A stretch of 64,000 bases of DNA, taken from positions 8,944,906 to 9,008,905 of the forward strand of contig NC_044290.2 of NCBI RefSeq assembly GCF_004027225.2, in the 5' to 3' direction. A program made the translations under genes and the position numbers. Origin of the DNA: Strigops habroptila. Taxonomy: Eukaryota; Chordata; Aves; Psittaciformes; Psittacidae. Of this stretch, positions 59,255-64,000 are shown piece by piece; the stretch's first letter is position 1; each line of letters starts with the position of its first letter. The notes beneath the pieces were generated by a model that worked only from the letters and a program-made list of their open reading frames with translations, was not told where the DNA came from and did no database searches.

Positions 59255-62200
59255 CTGGAAAAACAGAATCAGAAATTGCAGCATGAAGTGAATTCTTAAT
59301 TACAAAGGAGGGATAAAACACTGAAGAGACTTTGCTTTCTCCAACTGAGATGGAGAACTGGCGTAGATGGACGCCTGTCAGGGCACTTTGCATGTTCTGA
59401 AGGTGCAACACGCATTGTTTTCGTAAGGCTGATGCCATTTAGGCTGTTGTGCAGATCTAGACAGTGTAATTTCAAACCTGAACGTTGCTACAACCTTTAT
59501 TTACATGAACTTCCCCAAGGTGTCAGGAACTGCAATCTCTGCGACAGTAATTAGTAACCTTTAACTGAGCAGCAGCATCATTGTGGCCCATATCCACATA
59601 TCATAGAATAAAACCAAGTGTCTATGACAGTCAGTCCAGTATTTTGGAATAAAATAAGGGGCAAGGTCTTCTTTTAAACAGGGCAAGTCAGAGACTGAGC
59701 TTTGCTGAAGAGACTGGGCTTAAACAATGGGAACAAAAAGGTGCAGTTACACCCCGGAACAAACAAGAGCACAACTCTGAAAGCAAACACAGGACTGACA
59801 TTTTCCCATGTTAAAGAACTGCTTCTGACAGAGCATTAACTGCTTGTCTATTCACACAGAACAATCACAGCCAAGATTGGATGCTGCTTTCCTCTCCCTA
59901 CAACCAACCAAACATCAGTGACAGCTCCATCCTGGCCCACTTCTCTAACAGATTTGGACCCAGCCTCCAAAGCCAAATGTTCTCAGTGCCCCCACAACTG
60001 CATTCTTGTTCTGGACTTCATCCTTTCCTTCTCTCCAATAATATTAACTGTACACCACTGTAGGATAAAGACCTCAGCACAGAGACATATTAAATAAGAT
60101 CTCACTGTGCTAATCATTCAGGTGGCTAAATAAGGAATCTGTGCTCCTTAGACTACATATTATAGGCAATGAAAAGGAACAGGCAGCTCCAAAGGGCAGT
60201 TTCTAACAGGACTCTCAGTGATTGTACCAGAGAGCAGAGTAGCCTCTTAGCTCAGACATGCAAAAGATATCTAACGTGAGGCACCGAGAATAATCTGCTC
60301 AGCCTCACTTTGTGATTTTAGTGACCAGGTGCATAATTCAGTCTCCAAATCTGCCCTAACCCTTCCACAGCCATCTTACATTGCTACCTACTGCAGATAG
60401 AATCACACTGCGCAGGGCAACATCTGTCTCCATATGACCTTGGGTCTTTTTCATATACAGGAGCTGTTCCCTGTTGTTTAAGAATGAGTCACGTCCTGCT
60501 CAGAGTATCATTACATCTTTCAATTAAACATTGCTCAGTAATCTATCACACCAGAATCCCTGAGTCAAAGTTCCAAGTGATGATAGGTAACGTAATGTAT
60601 TTTTCACATAAATCCAGTGAGATATAGTAAGGAATCAGATAAGTACATGCACAGTCTGCTCTGGGAAAAAAAGGTAAACTAAACAGAGTCTTAAGGTTTT
60701 AGAACATCAAATCCAGATTCCAGACAATATTAAAACCTTCCAGACTTGAGTGAGACTCACCAGTCAGTGCTGCCTTCTACTGCATTTAGACAGAGAATTA
60801 ATCTTGATATTCAAAGCCTTCCAAAACTTGCATGTTTTAAAAATAGCAAAATTTATTTCTTTTGAAGTATGGGCTTGCTGCAGCTATTTAGGAACCTCTT
60901 ACTGAACTCAGATGGATCCTGAATCTCCCCTGGGGATGGTTTAGATGTCAGTGTTCATTCATTAAGAGGTTGGAAACTGTCCAGGAAAATATTGCAAGAA
61001 AACACATCATCTCCAGGATTTCTTTCTATTTCTTCCTTTCTTAAACAGGACTTTCTGTGCAGTTCTCTACAAATAAACCCAAGGTTAAATATGATAAGTA
61101 GGACAAGGAACACAGAGAAATTCAACCCAGTGTTAGCAATGCATACTGCTTATTGATCAACAGGGTATTTCGCAGAGTGCAAACATCCAGCCCCTGCTCC
61201 TACACCTGAGGTGCCGGGACAGAAAGCTGGTGCTGGGCATCACCTACACACAGTGAGCTCCAGAACATGCCACCAACATGGCAATCCACCCTTGCTTTGC
61301 CACCTAAAACTCCATCTGTGAGAGTGCTCAACAGAAAGGCAGGGGCAGGCACTCTGGAGTTTGGGCAGTGAGAATCTCATCTCATTCCATCACATATTCC
61401 TGTTCCTCACAGACAATAAGTGTTCAAGGTCTTACTTTTCATCAGCACAAGGATACGTGCTGAGTATCTAACCCTAATGCCATCCAGACACAGGGTTCAG
61501 GTAAAAGCTTATGATCCCAACAGGTTTAATGTTGGCTTTCACTGGATATTCTTTTGTGTAAGAAACAAACATGCTCTCGTGCAGAAGCAGGCAGCTGAAA
61601 CAGGCAAAAGGGCAAACCTGGAGAAGTTAATGCATTCAAGGTTTCTCCCTGCTTTGAAGATGTGGGAAGGAAGGCAGTGCTTGGAGCAACCGTGTGCTCC
61701 TGTGGCCTGACAGGAGCAGCCTTCTCTCAAAACCAGGCAGAACCAGGTAAACTCTACAAGAATGACCTTGAGAAAAAAGGCTGGTGGAGTGCTTCAGGGG
61801 AAAGTGCTGGCTGAAAGGACTGAAATTGCATGCAAAGTGTCTCCTGCTGTCTGATTCCTCCTCTGTTCAAGGAAATAGAATTTTGTACTGTCTTTGTAAA
61901 TAAAAGGGCTGCATCAAAGCACCTGGATGATCAATTCTGCCTGCTATTATAAACCATCTACTGGGCCTAAAACCATCTAAGTGCTTTAGTCAAAGACAGG
62001 GTATAAAAGCTCCATTCATTTCGTCATGGAAAGGCAACAAATTCATCTCTTTGCAATGGCACAGAGCTTGAAAAGTCAAGGATGCATGAAGTGTGATTGC
62101 TCTGACTTACAAGGTGCATGTCCACAGCACAGGGAACGTGCTGTGGATGTGACGGCTGCTCACGCTCTTTGCCTTCAACCTTGTCTTTCACGGACACAAG

Positions 62201-62524
62201 TACAAAGTAGGTGTGAAGCAGCTACCAAGTGAAACCAGTGATTTTTGTGCTGGTGGAAATGACTCCAGAAGACACAGCAATTAGGAGAATCAGTTGGCGT
62301 GAGCACACAGCCCTATCCATGTTTGTATGGGATGAAGAAAACACAGATGTGACCTTTGTCAGCCACTCAGGGCACTAATTAGTGTCAGAGATAATAACCG
62401 TTAAACATTAAAATCTGACCTATATATGCTACAGAAGAGGAAAAGGCAGCAATTTACTTAAGTCTCTATTATACTGCTCATGATTATAAGCTGAAAAACT
62501 AGACCATATGCAGGAAACTTGTAA
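59255..62524. other. Intergenic region, no gene recognised
   Basis: About 3.3 kb with no recognised repeat or gene. A TATAAAA-like motif near 62000 precedes a 68-codon plus-strand frame, but nothing else supports a promoter. Confidence 0.5.
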
Positions 62525-62624
62525 TTAAAAAGCATCAATTCTCATTCTCCGCTTGTGGGGGACGTCAGGTCTGCTTTCCACAGTCCCATTCGGAATATAG
62601 ACATGTGGGACAGTGTGATTAATC
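62525..62624 (-). other. Candidate terminal coding exon (32 codons plus stop)
   Basis: On the minus strand a long pyrimidine-rich tract ending CTGACTGTTCCAG precedes 100 bases. In the frame that takes two carried bases they encode INHTVPHVYIPNGTVESRPD then VPHKRRMRIDAF and TAA. A second frame is also open for 26 codons. No donor is needed for a last exon, so the evidence is one acceptor and an open frame. I do not recognise the peptide. Confidence 0.2.
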
Positions 62625-64000
62625 CTGGAACAGTCAGGAAGAAATCAAGTCAGTGGGAAAAGATCAGCTTCAGAAAACAAAAAGGACAAGAAAGAAAAAG
62701 AAGGGAAAAGGAAATAAAACTCATTAAAGAATAGCCTTCCAGTATTTTTGTTTGACAAAGCACAGGTGTGTGTCAGGGTTGTTTTCCAGCAGGGCAGCCT
62801 TGCCTCCCTCCAGCAATGACTAAACTGGATTTAAGCAGCGTACACAATGTTCTGAGGCTCCAGGGCTGAGCCAGCTAATACTTTCAGTCATGCTGAACAT
62901 ACCATCCTTGTGTAGAGATCAACTAGTCCCCAGGGTCCCTGGGAGGAACGCGAATCTCTCTTCATAAGCCTGCATATTTCCCCTCTCTGCTCCCTTAAGG
63001 TCTCTGACTTCCAGCCAAGGAGGACAGATTGTCTAGAGGCTGTTACAGGCTCAGCACCCACAGGTGGAACCAGTTTTTCAAGAGCAGCAACACATGCTGT
63101 AAGTACATTCAGATTTGTTCTTCCAGCCCTGAGGAATGCCCTGAGTCAGGCTGAGCTCTATTCACTAAATTTGTCTGGAAATTGCAGTCAGGGAGGTAAT
63201 TCATGGCTGTTCCTTTGGTCTATACATAGGCATTGCCACGAGTGCAGGGCAGTGCAAAATGCTAAATCCTTACCTAGAGGCCACAGCTCAAGTGGCAGTG
63301 GCCACGCGTGGTGCGAGTTGCAGGAGCGTCAGGCACAGCAGGTCCAACTTGCTTGTGACAAGTAATAGCCTAAGAGGCTGAAACAATTCAGGCTGTCTAG
63401 TCCTGATCACCTGACGTGTGACAGGGACACAATCAATGGCTGGAAAATTTGACCTCTCATTTTGCATGCAAGGACTGCATTTAGACACTTTTGGCTTTAC
63501 CTGATTTCAGCTCTGCCATGGATCGCACTGCAGAATCACAGCTCATCTCCAGCCACCTCTGAGCTTTTGCCTCATACCAGCTTTTGCAGCTTTTGGCATT
63601 CCTAAATAAGAATGTCTTGGTCCTTAAAGCTCCTGTTCCTTTAATGATCATGAAGTTGAAACAAAAATATAAAAAAACCAACTGAAACTAATAAAATCTA
63701 AACTAAGTTTTGCATTATGGAGACTGTGACATTTTCACTATTGCCATGCTTTAAATAATTTAAAATGATTCCAAAGCAATCTATATTTCCTATTGACAAT
63801 CTCATGTTAATTTAATAACCGGGTGGCTGTAATTATCATTAACTGATTTACACTCTGACCGCATCTTAAATACACTTGACAATTTTTTCCTCCATTAGCT
63901 CTCGCAGCCCATCATCAAGCCAAGTTCACCCCTTCCAGTAATACCATGACTCAGCCCACTTAAGACAAAGCCCTCACGTCTGTCCCCCTGATGTCAACCT
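62625..64000. other. Intergenic or downstream-gene intron sequence
   Basis: Apart from the candidate exon at 63501-63601 nothing is recognised. If the next gene is PECAM1 on the minus strand, this could be its 3' part. Confidence 0.4.
63501..63601 (-). other. Candidate internal coding exon, possibly PECAM1 tail
   Basis: The segment is bounded by an ATTCTTATTTAG acceptor and a strong CAG/GTAAAG donor on the minus strand. Its 101 bases encode 33 whole codons, NAKSCKSWYEAKAQRWLEMS then CDSAVRSMAELKS, and exit in phase 1, which matches the entry phase of the 59.1-kb candidate. The EAKAQRW-LEMS part loosely resembles the juxtamembrane cytoplasmic exon of PECAM1, the gene expected next by synteny. 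The likeness is short and could be chance. Confidence 0.22.

Noticed and set aside
61985-62232. TATA-like motif followed by a 68-codon plus-strand frame
   Set aside because: A single TATAAAA in AT-rich DNA is common; no other promoter element, splice or domain evidence.
62881-63020. Minus-strand frame ending near a GTATGT donor (about 62905)
   Set aside because: Acceptor choice is ambiguous and the peptide is unremarkable; not distinguishable from chance.

Overview
This is vertebrate nuclear DNA, most likely from a bird. Genes are split by GT-AG introns, CpG-island promoters punctuate AT-richer sequence, and the only interspersed repeats I recognise are short CR1 LINE tails of the avian/reptilian type, ending in the ATTCTATG repeat. 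No bacterial, viral or CRISPR structure is visible. The species cannot be named from this sequence.

The window follows the order known from human 17q23: ERN1, then the snoRNA host SNHG25, then TEX2, with PECAM1 expected beyond. Positions 1-800 hold a CpG island with the first coding exon of ERN1 (IRE1-alpha) on the minus strand; the rest of that gene lies to the left. Positions 2.2-3.2 kb hold a second CpG island with a small plus-strand gene. It has a TATA box, a 5'TOP-like start, a 192-nt intron carrying a C/D-box snoRNA (SNORD104-like), a short second exon with a polyadenylation signal, and just downstream a well-folded H/ACA snoRNA (SNORA50C/SNORA76-like). None of this is protein coding.

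From about 4.0 to 54.3 kb is one minus-strand gene, TEX2, which appears complete. It has a 5' UTR exon in a CpG island near 54.1 kb, a 21-kb first intron, a 1.6-kb exon 2 with the start codon, ten further coding exons and a 3' UTR of about 1.9 kb. I traced every coding junction. All are GT-AG, phases match throughout, and the result is a continuous 1122-residue protein with a disordered N-terminal half, an ER membrane hairpin, a PH-like region and an SMP lipid-transfer domain. TEX2 and the snoRNA host converge, with 3' ends about 1 kb apart.

From 54.6 to 64 kb there is no recognisable gene. Three short minus-strand segments near 59.1, 62.5 and 63.5 kb have good splice signals and open frames. 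They could be the 3' end of the next gene (PECAM1 by synteny) or chance, and are reported as leads only. I found no new biological system. The best leads are the snoRNA locus, with a poly(A) signal between its two snoRNAs, and the three orphan exon candidates.
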